The notes under the pieces were generated by a model. That model ran no database searches. It was not told where the DNA came from and saw only the letters and a program-made list of their open reading frames with translations. Made by a program: the position numbers and the translations under genes. Below, piece after piece: positions 17,412 to 25,678 of a stretch of 64,000 bases of DNA (positions within the stretch are counted from its first letter, which is position 1; every line of letters begins with the position of its first letter). This DNA is from Vampirovibrio sp. (GTDB taxonomy: Bacteria; Cyanobacteriota; Vampirovibrionia; Vampirovibrionales; JAJTHC01), in the NCBI GenBank assembly GCA_024998755.1, contig JACEUU010000001.1, forward strand, positions 1 to 64,000. The letters are read 5' to 3'.

Positions 17412-17495
17412 GTCGGAATGGCGGAATGGTAGACGCGCACGTTTAAGGGGCGTGTAGAGCAATCTGTGAGGGTTCAAGTCCCTTTTCCGACACCA
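17412..17495 (+). tRNA. tRNA-Leu (anticodon AAG as read), CCA encoded
   Basis: Acceptor GTCGGAA pairs with TTCCGAC, discriminator A, CCA encoded. D stem GCG/CGC, anticodon stem CACGT/GCGTG with loop TTAAGGG, long class II variable arm with AGA/TCT stem, T arm GAGGG-TTCAAGT-CCCTT. The anticodon at 17445-17447 reads AAG, decoding CUU/CUN if A34 becomes inosine. Registering the loop to read TAA breaks the stem. A34 in a bacterial leucine tRNA is uncommon (see findings). Confidence 0.93.
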
Positions 17496-17496
17496 T

Positions 17497-17546
17497 TATC
17501 CCCGCTATAGTACTGTTTACTACGCAGTATTATAACGGGGATTTTC
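17497..17546 (+). terminator. Terminator after tRNA-Leu
   Basis: Outer stem ATCCCCG / CGGGGAT with an inner TATAGTACTG / CAGTATTATA match, followed by TTTT. Confidence 0.85.
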
Positions 17547-17581
17547 GGTTTTGTAGTTTTGTGAAACTGTTCTTATTTTCT

Positions 17582-17649
17582 TGTAGGGGCGGATTGCATC
17601 CGTCCGTTTCTGTCAATCTTTAAGCGGGCGGATGCAATCCGCCCCTACA
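17582..17649. repeat. GTAGGGGCG-type palindromic repeat (copy 1)
   Basis: Ends TGTAGGGGCGGATTGCATCC and its near-complement ending CGCCCCTACA, with a central spacer. Related copies are at 32207-32300, 47844-47870, 56762-56826 and 59329-59397. All are intergenic or inside a MITE. Confidence 0.85.
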
Positions 17650-17671
17650 GGCTCAAGCATTATTTACACAA

Positions 17672-17950
17672 TTAATAGCTTGTCCGTAAGGTAATCAACC
17701 AAAACGCAGCGGTATGAATAGCCCCTGCACCTACAATAATAAGAGTCCAAGCAATGGCTTTTAGGCTGGTAATTAAAATACGTTCGGTTAAGCTCCAAGT
17801 GGGTACGGCATCAAGGGCTTCACGCAAGGCTTTTTCAGCGGGTTGCCAAGCTTTGGTAAAGCCTGTTTCAATGTAAAGCATATCAGCAGAAGGTTCAGCC
17901 GTTACATCGGTTGGCGTAGCAGCAGTGTTGTTAAGCGTCATCATCATCAT
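17672..17950 (-). CDS. Small membrane protein, unknown
   Basis: 92 residues beginning with four Met codons. An N-terminal soluble part (Thr/Ala/Pro-rich, then FTKAWQPAEKALREALDAVP) is followed by one hydrophobic segment (residues ~63-88, ILITSLKAIAWTLIIVGAG) and a short tail. No family recognised. Monocistronic as far as can be seen, followed by the palindromic repeat. Confidence 0.6.
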   Translation of the reverse strand: MMMMTLNNTAATPTDVTAEPSADMLYIETGFTKAWQPAEKALREALDAVPTWSLTERILITSLKAIAWTLIIVGAGAIHTAAFWLITLRTSY

Positions 17951-18202
17951 AGTGGAAAAGCTCTTTCTTTATGCGGTTTTTGTTGGGGAGGGTGTATCGC
18001 AGGGTAAAATCTATCGCATATAAATAAAAACAATTTTAATTTTTTAATGCTTCTTTTGTAACGCAATTGTTACTGTTTTGGTTGAATTTATTAAAACAAG
18101 CAATTTATGAGTATAAAAAACGTTTGTTGAAGTAAGTACGTTTAGCTAACAAAAATACACTATGTTTTTTAAAAGACTATAGATAAGGATTGAGACCCTA
18201 CC

Positions 18203-18688
18203 ATGATGATGAGCCAACCCCTTTCAACTACCAGTTATAACCGTCAACCCATATACACCTTGCCTACCCAAGTTTATCAAGATTTAGTGCGTAATGTAGA
18301 TGCTTATGGCAATAAAGATGGTAAAGCCGATACAGGCGAAGTAAAACAGTTTGGTCAGATTTTAGGGTTTTATGCCCAAGCTTACGGACAGGCATTTGAA
18401 CAAACCAAAGCCCCCATTTATAAACAAGTAGCAGATATGTTAATGCGTGATTGGTATGCTACCAGCGTGATGACTCAAAATTACGGTCGGTTTGCGGGTG
18501 CTAGTTCGCCACAACAGCCTGTTAATGGTATTAGCGTGCAAGATGTTGCCCAAGTAGCCATTAGAGACAGAGACGCTGGTTCAATCAGTGATGTAGACTT
18601 TACCACACAAAATCCTTATATGGGTCAAGCCCAGAACCCGTATGATTGGCAATTCGCTTACAACCAAACCAGAAAGCCAAACAGTTAA
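18203..18688 (+). CDS. Hypothetical protein, 161 aa, with a weak EF-hand-like loop
   Basis: Starts with three Met codons; AAGGA lies upstream at about 13 nt. Residues ~31-45 (DAYGNKDGKADTGE) resemble an acidic Ca2+ loop, but the first ligand does not fit a standard EF-hand, so this is only suggestive. The rest (EVKQFGQILGFYAQAYGQ, ISVQDVAQVAIRDRDAGSISD) looks helical and soluble with a Tyr/Gln-rich bias and no signal peptide. Followed by two hairpins. No function can be assigned. Confidence 0.65.
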   Translation: MMMSQPLSTTSYNRQPIYTLPTQVYQDLVRNVDAYGNKDGKADTGEVKQFGQILGFYAQAYGQAFEQTKAPIYKQVADMLMRDWYATSVMTQNYGRFAGASSPQQPVNGISVQDVAQVAIRDRDAGSISDVDFTTQNPYMGQAQNPYDWQFAYNQTRKPNS

Positions 18689-18702
18689 ACCTTCGTGTAG
18701 AG

Positions 18703-18770
18703 GGGACGACCTGTGTGTCGTCCCGCTCCAAAATCTAAAGACGGGCGAACTAATGTGTTCGCCCGTCTTT
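18703..18770. terminator. Two consecutive hairpins between convergent genes
   Basis: GGGACGAC/GTCGTCCC (18703-18710 with 18717-18724), then AAAGACGGGCGAAC/GTTCGCCCGTCTTT (18737-18750 with 18757-18770). The second has a perfect 14-bp stem and serves both strands. Confidence 0.85.
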
Positions 18771-18784
18771 AAAAAATAATGAGG

Positions 18785-21340
18785 CTAAACGCTGGTGGTT
18801 TCTTTTAGGAAATCTGTCAGTTTTTGAGCAATGGCATCAGGCGAAACATCGGTAATTCTAGCAACCCCTGTTTCTAAAGCAGCTTTCGCTACCGCATGGG
18901 CTACCAATGGTGGAACAGAATAATCAAACACAGGGGGAATAATCACGCCATTAGCAATGTCTTCAGCTGTAATAACGCCCGCAATGGCTCTAGCAGCGGC
19001 TAGCTTCATTTCGTCGTTAATAACCGCAGCTTGAACATCTAACGCCCCACGGAACAACCCAGGGAAGGCCAAGCAGTTATTCACTTGGTTGGGGAAATCG
19101 CTACGCCCTGTTGCCATAATTCTAACGCCAGCCTTTAGGGCTTCTTCAGGCATAATTTCAGGAGTCGGGTTCGCCATGGCTAAAACAATGGGGTCGTTTG
19201 CCATGGTTTTAATCATTTCAGGGGTAAAGGCACCCGGTACGGAAAGCCCAATAATAACATCTGCCCCTTTAACGGCATCTTGCAAAGTGCCTTGCAAGCC
19301 TGAAAGGTTGGTTAAGTCGGCAATTTTTTCTTTGAAGAGGTTCATGCCAACCGTTCTACCTTTGTAGATGATGCCCTTGGTATCGCAAATGATAATATCT
19401 TTCACGCCCGCTTTTAGTAGCAAACGAGAAACACTCAACGCTGAAGCACCCGCTCCGTTAACGGCAATTTGAATGGATTCTAACGGTTTGTTGACCGCTT
19501 TAACAGCGTTCAATATAGCCGCAACCACCACAATGGCAGTACCATGTTGGTCGTCGTGGAAAATGGGAATGTCCGTTTCAGCAATGAGCCGTTCTTCCAA
19601 TTCAAAGCAACGGGGGGCGGTAATATCTTCTAAATTGATACCGCCAAAAATGGGCGTTAACGCCTTAATGGTTGAAAGCAATTCTTCCGTGTTTTGAGAT
19701 TGCAAGCAAATAGGGAAGGCTTCTACCGCCCCAAAGGCTTTAAACAGCACGCTTTTGCCTTCCATTACGGGTAAGCCCGCCGTCGGGCCAATGTTGCCTA
19801 GCCCTAATACGGCAGACCCATCGGTAATAACGGCTACTAGGTTTTTCTTGCAGGTAAGGCTATAAAGTTCAGCTAGGTTGGTTTGAATGGCTTTACAAGC
19901 TTGTACAGCATTGGGTAAGGAATGCAATTGTTCAAACACTTTTTTGTTGGAAATGGGCACGGGCGTATCTGTTTCAATCACACCTTGGAACCGCCTGCGA
20001 AGTTCCATCGCTTTTTCATCGGTTGTCATTTCAGCATACTCTTTTTCAGTGCTTTCAGGTTTCACCCAAGCAGCGGAACCTTCGGCTAAAAAGCGAATGA
20101 CGTTTTTTTCTATTGATTGCGGTGAAACCAACACTTGAGCCACGCCTGTTTCCATCGCAGCCATTGCGACAGACCTTGCCACAGTAGCAGCAACAGGTTC
20201 GTCTAGCATCGCAGGGGCAATACAAGTTGCAGAAAGTTCGGCTTCTTCAACCATGCCAGCCAACGCCAATGTAGCAGCTACTAGCATCTGTTTGTTAATG
20301 CAGGTGGCTTTCACGTCCAACGCTCCACGGAAAATACCGGGGTAAGCCATTGCCACATTTAAGTGGTTAGGGCAGTTGGCTTGTTGTGAGGCATAAACGG
20401 CAACGCCTGCTTGTTTAGCGGTATCATAAGAAATTTCAGGTTGTGGCAATGAAAATGCAAATACAATCGCTTTTTCTGCCATACCTTGAATGGTTTCAGG
20501 TTGAAGAGAAACCCCATCTTGATACCCAATATAAACATCTGCCCCTTGCAGTGATTCTTCAAGCGTTGCTTTGATGTTAGTAGGGTTTGTTTTTCTGGCT
20601 AATTCAGATTTGAGCCAATTCATATCTTGCAAGCGGTCTTCAGCAATGCGGGCGGTTTTATCGCAAATACGCAATTCTTTTACGCCCATTTGCAACAATA
20701 ATCTTGCCGTACCAATGCCTGAAGTACCCGCACCGTGCAATACAATCGTCGCATCCTGCAGGCGTTTACCCACTACTTTTAGGGCGTTTAATAAAGCAGC
20801 CGTTACCACTACCGCCGTACTATGCTCACCGTGCATAACAGGTAAGCGTAAGGCTCTTTTTAATTTTTCTTCTACTTCATAGCACTGTGGTGCTACAATC
20901 CCATCTAAATGAAAGCCCCCAAAGGTTGGGGATAGTTGGCGAACCACTTCTACAAATTGGTCTACGTTTTGGGCGTCAATAGCTATGGGTACAGCATCAA
21001 TACCCGCTAATTTCTTGTGCAAAATACTTTTTGATTCCAACATGGGAATAGAAGCCGCCGCCCCTGCATTGCCTAACCCATAAACGCTAGATCCATCTGA
21101 AACCACCGCAATGGTATTGCCACGCATGGTGTAGTCAAACGAAACTAATACATCTTTTTGAATTTCTAAGCAAGGTTTTGCTACACCCGGTGTGTAAACC
21201 ACGGCTAGCATTTCTTTGTTTTTTACAGGGGTTTTAACGTGTATTTTAAACAGCCCTTGATGTTCTTTGCGGAATTCAATCCCATCAATTAGATTCGTTT
21301 CTTGGCAGGTTGGTGTTGGGGTTTCGGTTGTTGTGGTCAT
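18785..21340 (-). CDS. Double-length malic enzyme: two tandem malic enzyme units with complementary losses
   Basis: Oxidative decarboxylation of malate to pyruvate with NAD(P). The 851 residues hold two complete malic-enzyme-like units: about 1-430 and about 455-851. Unit 1 keeps the catalytic-Tyr motif YTPGVAKPC (Tyr49) and Lys109, but its metal site reads MHGEHST (169-175) in place of FHDDQHGT, and the ANPTPE Asn motif reads FSLPQPE. Unit 2 keeps Lys534, HDDQHGT (595-601), ANPTPEI and GRSDFPNQVNN, but the Tyr motif is degenerate (LHSLPNA, Tyr replaced by about Ser474). Neither unit alone looks catalytically complete. It is not the MaeB fusion, whose second half is phosphotransacetylase-like. 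Monocistronic. Confidence 0.93.
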   Translation of the reverse strand: MTTTTETPTPTCQETNLIDGIEFRKEHQGLFKIHVKTPVKNKEMLAVVYTPGVAKPCLEIQKDVLVSFDYTMRGNTIAVVSDGSSVYGLGNAGAAASIPMLESKSILHKKLAGIDAVPIAIDAQNVDQFVEVVRQLSPTFGGFHLDGIVAPQCYEVEEKLKRALRLPVMHGEHSTAVVVTAALLNALKVVGKRLQDATIVLHGAGTSGIGTARLLLQMGVKELRICDKTARIAEDRLQDMNWLKSELARKTNPTNIKATLEESLQGADVYIGYQDGVSLQPETIQGMAEKAIVFAFSLPQPEISYDTAKQAGVAVYASQQANCPNHLNVAMAYPGIFRGALDVKATCINKQMLVAATLALAGMVEEAELSATCIAPAMLDEPVAATVARSVAMAAMETGVAQVLVSPQSIEKNVIRFLAEGSAAWVKPESTEKEYAEMTTDEKAMELRRRFQGVIETDTPVPISNKKVFEQLHSLPNAVQACKAIQTNLAELYSLTCKKNLVAVITDGSAVLGLGNIGPTAGLPVMEGKSVLFKAFGAVEAFPICLQSQNTEELLSTIKALTPIFGGINLEDITAPRCFELEERLIAETDIPIFHDDQHGTAIVVVAAILNAVKAVNKPLESIQIAVNGAGASALSVSRLLLKAGVKDIIICDTKGIIYKGRTVGMNLFKEKIADLTNLSGLQGTLQDAVKGADVIIGLSVPGAFTPEMIKTMANDPIVLAMANPTPEIMPEEALKAGVRIMATGRSDFPNQVNNCLAFPGLFRGALDVQAAVINDEMKLAAARAIAGVITAEDIANGVIIPPVFDYSVPPLVAHAVAKAALETGVARITDVSPDAIAQKLTDFLKETTSV

Positions 21341-21478
21341 AACCAGTGAAGACTCCTAGTATAAAAGATGAGACGGATTTTTTAGCAGTTGAAAACTTTC
21401 TTAGCCATTACTAATACGTTAATCGTAACATCTTGTAAAAAACAAAGCCATAGTTCTATGAAAATCGTCATAGTTGGT

Positions 21479-22888
21479 TTATGAAACGATAGATTTTAGC
21501 GTCGAATCTTCAGTCGTCGCTAATAGGTTAGTAGCTTCCTCTGGGTTGGCAACGCCATGTTCGGTTTTTTCCCAATGGAAAGGAGCATCTGGTTTGAGTA
21601 AAACTTTAGCAAACACATAAAATACCACCGGTACCCAAACCCCGACCATAAACAACCCCGTTAAAAACGATCCTTTTAACGATTCAAATCGGCTAAATCC
21701 CCCGAACCTGCGAAGCGAAACGTAAATGGTGGGAATGAAAGAAGCCACAAATAAGGGTAGAATGCCTACCGAAATCAATTGATGTTCTACAGTAGCTTTC
21801 CCCAGTAAGGTGCTAATACCAACCACAATATATTCTGCTGCTACAATCAACGGAAACAAAAAGTTGACCCAATAGGCAAGCATATCTGCCCGAGTTCTTA
21901 GCATAACAGACCGGTTATTCAAAATATCGCCACCAAACTCTAAATACCGCCGTAAAGACCCTTCCGCCCATCGGCAGCGTTGTTTAATAAGCGAACCCAG
22001 CGCTAAAACGCCTTCTTCCCACACTTGGACAGAAGCAGAAAAACGAATAAGGAAGCCCGCCAAGTGAAACCGAGTAGACAAATCTAAATCATCCGTAATA
22101 GACGCTTCATTCCACCCGCCAACAGCCACAACTGCCGAGCGTTTCACCATTTGCCCGTTACCCCGTAATTCTACAGCAGAACCCGCTAAATCTCTGCACC
22201 GTTGTAGGTGGGCGTCAAAGGTGTATTCCCATTGTTGGCATTTCAGTAGCAGGCTATTTTCGTGGTGTAAAATCATTTTTCTGGATTGTACGGCAACCAC
22301 GTTTTCAGGGTCTAAATAGGGCACTAAATTGGCAATATAAGTGGGGGCTACTCTGGCATCCGCATCAAATATCAGTAAATAGTCTCCTTGGGTCAAGCCT
22401 AAAGCATCATTTAGCACGGCGGATTTACCGGGTCTCGCATCTGCTAAGCGGGTATGAAATGCAAACCGAGGCGTCGTTTCAGTTTGTTCCGCTTCTAAAC
22501 GGTCTTTTAAAGCAGCTAAAACAGGGGCTGTACCATCGGTACTACGGTCATTCATCACCACAATTTCAAAGTTGGTGTAAGTTTGTTCAAACAACGCCAA
22601 AACAGACCCTTCAATAACCGCCGCTTCGTTATGGGCAGGAATAACCACGGAAACCAATGGGGCTGTTTCGTCTTCTTCAATGCCTTGGGCAGGGGCTTCT
22701 AAATTGATGCCTTTTCTTTTCGCCCTGTAGCGTTTAACGACCAAAACAACCGTTAAAAACATGACGTACAACACCATAAAGGCAACCGTTAATAACAAAA
22801 ATGAAAATGTGGGGTACGTTACTTCCATAGCAATTAAGCAAATAAAGGTAACTAATAAAATCAACGCTAATGAAACGTGGTGCTGCAC
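21479..22888 (-). CDS. Membrane glycosyltransferase family 2 (polysaccharide synthase-like)
   Basis: 469 residues starting at GTG 22888, with GGGAAG as ribosome site overlapping the end of the upstream gene. Two membrane segments at residues ~6-50, cytosolic GT2 domain from ~75 (VSVVIPAHNEAAVIEGSVLAL, VVMNDRSTDGT, IFDADARV, TDDLDLSTR, and QRCRWAEGSLRR, the Q(Q/R)xRW product-binding motif), then three or four membrane helices at ~335-450. The layout is that of processive synthases such as PgaC or IcaA (poly-GlcNAc) or cellulose synthase-like enzymes; the sugar cannot be told. Third gene of the tilS-SRPBCC-GT2 operon, 2 bp after the second. Confidence 0.9.
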   Translation of the reverse strand: MQHHVSLALILLVTFICLIAMEVTYPTFSFLLLTVAFMVLYVMFLTVVLVVKRYRAKRKGINLEAPAQGIEEDETAPLVSVVIPAHNEAAVIEGSVLALFEQTYTNFEIVVMNDRSTDGTAPVLAALKDRLEAEQTETTPRFAFHTRLADARPGKSAVLNDALGLTQGDYLLIFDADARVAPTYIANLVPYLDPENVVAVQSRKMILHHENSLLLKCQQWEYTFDAHLQRCRDLAGSAVELRGNGQMVKRSAVVAVGGWNEASITDDLDLSTRFHLAGFLIRFSASVQVWEEGVLALGSLIKQRCRWAEGSLRRYLEFGGDILNNRSVMLRTRADMLAYWVNFLFPLIVAAEYIVVGISTLLGKATVEHQLISVGILPLFVASFIPTIYVSLRRFGGFSRFESLKGSFLTGLFMVGVWVPVVFYVFAKVLLKPDAPFHWEKTEHGVANPEEATNLLATTEDSTLKSIVS

Positions 22889-22890
22889 TG

Positions 22891-23505
22891 TTATTTCTTC
22901 CCTGAAGCCACTTTAACGGGTGATGGATACTGTTGGTAAACCGCCGCTTTCATTAAATTCAACGACCGTGGTAAATCATGTTTCAATAAATGGTTAATAA
23001 TAGCTTGGGGCAATGGTACATCCAACGCTACGCGTAAGGTATAAATAATTTTTGTTTGGTTAGGGTTCTCTGTAGCAACCAGTTGGCAACTACCATCCAT
23101 GGCTTTAAAGCTACCACTGACCCGATGGAATTTCGTTCCTTTATTAGGGGTATAATCCACTTGGCTGGTGTACACATAAGCCGGTAGAAAGGGAGATACT
23201 TTTTGTCTGTATTTTACCAGTTCTGAATTGGCTCCTAGCTTTTTTTCCACCACGACGGATTCAAATGTCGGGTCTTTTGCCAGTACTTTTACCGTTTGCC
23301 GAATAACATCGTATACTTGGGCAACCGGTCTTTCAATTAATAAGGTAGCCTGTACGGCGTTATCGCCAACTTCTTTAACGCTAACCCCTGAAGATGATTT
23401 AGCTAGTACTACGGCGGGTTGCACTGTGTTGATTAAGGGTAGGCTTAGAAGCCCTAGTATTAAGGTCAGCCGTATGAATGTGGGTTTTAATAAAGAGGTC
23501 TTCAT
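22891..23505 (-). CDS. Exported SRPBCC/START-like protein
   Basis: 204 residues with a signal peptide (LTLILGLLSLPLINTVQPAVVLA). The rest follows the polyketide-cyclase/START pattern: a strand (VQATLLIERPVAQVYDVIRQ), a central sheet (YTSQVDYTPNKGTKFHRVSGSFKAM) and a long C-terminal helix (PLPQAIINHLLKHDLPRSLNLMKAAV). It probably binds a hydrophobic ligand in the periplasm. GGAG is 11 nt upstream of the ATG. It lies between tilS (28 bp) and the glycosyltransferase (2 bp), so a joint envelope role with the latter is likely. Confidence 0.75.
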   Translation of the reverse strand: MKTSLLKPTFIRLTLILGLLSLPLINTVQPAVVLAKSSSGVSVKEVGDNAVQATLLIERPVAQVYDVIRQTVKVLAKDPTFESVVVEKKLGANSELVKYRQKVSPFLPAYVYTSQVDYTPNKGTKFHRVSGSFKAMDGSCQLVATENPNQTKIIYTLRVALDVPLPQAIINHLLKHDLPRSLNLMKAAVYQQYPSPVKVASGKK

Positions 23506-23532
23506 GAAGATAGGTGCTCCGTGTATTGCTGT

Positions 23533-25545
23533 TTATAGGGCGTCATGCTCATCATCATCGTCTTCGTCATCTAGTTCAAAAGAAGTTTCATCTAGCTTGC
23601 CATACCGATTCGGGTTTTTACGACGTTCAATAAAGGGTACGCCATTTTCATCGGTAGCAGGGGAACTATCTTCTTCTTCAAGAAACGCCTTGGCTTCTTC
23701 TTCCAACGCAAGCGGTGTTTTTGCCCAAGTTCTGGGAGGGATGGGGTCTTCAAAACCAGCTTTTACACCAGAAAATGAGGATGCTTTCTCTGCTATTTCA
23801 TCTACTTCTTCTGAGGTAGTTGTTTCAATGGCTTCAGGATCGTCATCCTTAATAGGGGTATTGGTTGCTTCTTCGGCAGCTTCAGTAGTGGCAGCGTTAC
23901 TTAATTCTTCAAATAAGAATTTAAAGGTTTTTAGCTGTTCTAAATCGGTCATATCACCAATCATCCAGCTATGGGAAGGCGGACGTTTAGGCGAAACTTG
24001 TAGGGCTTGGCTAACGCCTACTTCAGGCACCCATAGCACTTCGCCGGTTGCTTCTACGGCAATTAAAACCCATGTTTTACGTAATGGCTGTGCAATACTT
24101 TGTTGAATAAAATAATCTTTCAACTTCATACGTTTGCCCGCCATACCTAGTGGCGTAATCCAATCACCCGCTCGACGGGTTCGCACTACCAGTGTTTGCC
24201 CTTCGTAGGCTTGGATATTAACGTAAACTTCTTTGGCTTTAGGGTCAGGTAATTGTCTAATATCAAACAACCCTGCTCGTTTAGGCCAAGGCATTATTCT
24301 AACGCCTTTTTGTTCATCCCATGGTAAGCTAATTAATCCGCCCATGGTTGGTGCACTACTGCTTTCCAACAACTTCGGATTTTCCGTCTGCTCTGCCGGC
24401 AATACTTCTACCCAAAATGCCGTGGCGGAACGCACTAAAAACCGTCGGCTAATAGCAATCGGTTCAGTGGCATTTTTTTCATGAAGCACCCCCAGAGACC
24501 AGCGTTGTAGCGGGCGTTTTTTGGAAGGCAAAGCTGTTAAAAATTCAAGTAATTGTTGCACTAACTGGTAAGAAGCTTCAATATGCCAAAGGGATAGGAA
24601 TTTGTACAATAACCTGCGTTGATAAGCCGTATTCAGTTGGCAAAAAAAGCTTAAATTTAAACTTTCACCTTGTTGATAGTGTGTTTTTGTGGCGGTGGGG
24701 AGTATCAATTTTTGCCATTGTTGCTCATCCACTAATTTTAAAATTTCAGCATCGCCACGGCTTAAATCAGAAAGGCGTAGCAAAGCTTGCCGAAATTGAG
24801 GCATGAGCGTTTCCAGCAACGGCACTAAGTCTTTTCTAATGGCGTTACGGGCAAATTTGGGGCTACTATTGGTAGGATCTGTAAAGGTTTGTAGTTCATG
24901 CGTGGTGCAGAATACATCAAGTTCAGTTTTTAGCGTGTTTAATAGCGGACGTACAACAGGAACTTGGACTTTTGAGGCAGCGGTTTCATGTTGCGTTTCA
25001 AAGTGCATTCTAGTTTGAATGCCGCCTAAGCCTTCCAGGCCTGTGCCCCGAAATAACCGAAATAACAGGGTTTCAATTTGGTCGCCTTCATGGTGTCCTG
25101 TTAGTAAAGCGTCTGCTTTGAATTGTTGGGCAACCGCCAGTAATTTATCATACCGATGAATTCTCGCTGATTCTTCCGATTGCTTCAGTCCAGCACAAGG
25201 GGGCACTACCACTAAAGGCACTCTCAAACGCAAGCAATTTTTCTGAAGGCGTGGCAGTTCCGGCGGCGGAGACCCACGCCAGCCGTGGTCGTAATAAACA
25301 GCTACTAAAGTAGCCCCATAAACATCTCTAAACAAGCAGGCTAATTGTAGTAGTGCAGTGGAATCTACTCCGCCTGAATAGGCAACTGCCAACCGAAGGT
25401 TTCGCCCTCTGTATTGTAAGCCCCCTAGTTTTAACCCTTCTGTAAATTGGGCTAATAGCTTTTGGCTTAACGCATCTAAAGACGCAATTAAGGGGTTGAT
25501 TTCAGACGTTTTTTTAAGTGGTAAAGCGGTACAAGGAGCCATCAT
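23533..25545 (-). CDS. tilS: tRNA(Ile)-lysidine synthetase with long acidic tail
   Basis: Attaches lysine to C34 of tRNA-Ile(CAU) so that it reads AUA. The PP-loop VAYSGGVDSTALLQL is at residue ~55 and TGHHEGDQIETLLFRLFRGTGLEGL follows. The C-terminal TilS domain is visible (RRAGDWITPLGMAGKRMKLKDYF, GEVLWVPEVGVS). The protein is 670 residues against ~430-480 in the family. The extra ~150 residues after the core are strongly acidic and probably disordered, ending in a run of Asp/Glu. Starts with two Met codons. First gene of the operon with the SRPBCC and GT2 genes. Confidence 0.93.
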   Translation of the reverse strand: MMAPCTALPLKKTSEINPLIASLDALSQKLLAQFTEGLKLGGLQYRGRNLRLAVAYSGGVDSTALLQLACLFRDVYGATLVAVYYDHGWRGSPPPELPRLQKNCLRLRVPLVVVPPCAGLKQSEESARIHRYDKLLAVAQQFKADALLTGHHEGDQIETLLFRLFRGTGLEGLGGIQTRMHFETQHETAASKVQVPVVRPLLNTLKTELDVFCTTHELQTFTDPTNSSPKFARNAIRKDLVPLLETLMPQFRQALLRLSDLSRGDAEILKLVDEQQWQKLILPTATKTHYQQGESLNLSFFCQLNTAYQRRLLYKFLSLWHIEASYQLVQQLLEFLTALPSKKRPLQRWSLGVLHEKNATEPIAISRRFLVRSATAFWVEVLPAEQTENPKLLESSSAPTMGGLISLPWDEQKGVRIMPWPKRAGLFDIRQLPDPKAKEVYVNIQAYEGQTLVVRTRRAGDWITPLGMAGKRMKLKDYFIQQSIAQPLRKTWVLIAVEATGEVLWVPEVGVSQALQVSPKRPPSHSWMIGDMTDLEQLKTFKFLFEELSNAATTEAAEEATNTPIKDDDPEAIETTTSEEVDEIAEKASSFSGVKAGFEDPIPPRTWAKTPLALEEEAKAFLEEEDSSPATDENGVPFIERRKNPNRYGKLDETSFELDDEDDDDEHDAL

Positions 25546-25678
25546 ACAAGAGCGTCTCTTTTTCTAAATGGTCATAAACAATCAACCCAGCTAGTTGATT
25601 TTCACGATAAGGGCAATGTTGTTGATAATTCTACCACGAATGTTGCTCTATTTTAAAAAAGTCTCATTCATAAGATAA

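Noticed and set aside
18203-18688. Calling the 161-aa protein an EF-hand protein
   Set aside because: The loop lacks the first Asp at the right spacing and only one loop is present.
18785-21340. Malic enzyme-phosphotransacetylase fusion (MaeB)
   Set aside because: The second half has HDDQHGT, ANPTPE and other malic enzyme motifs, not the phosphotransacetylase pattern.
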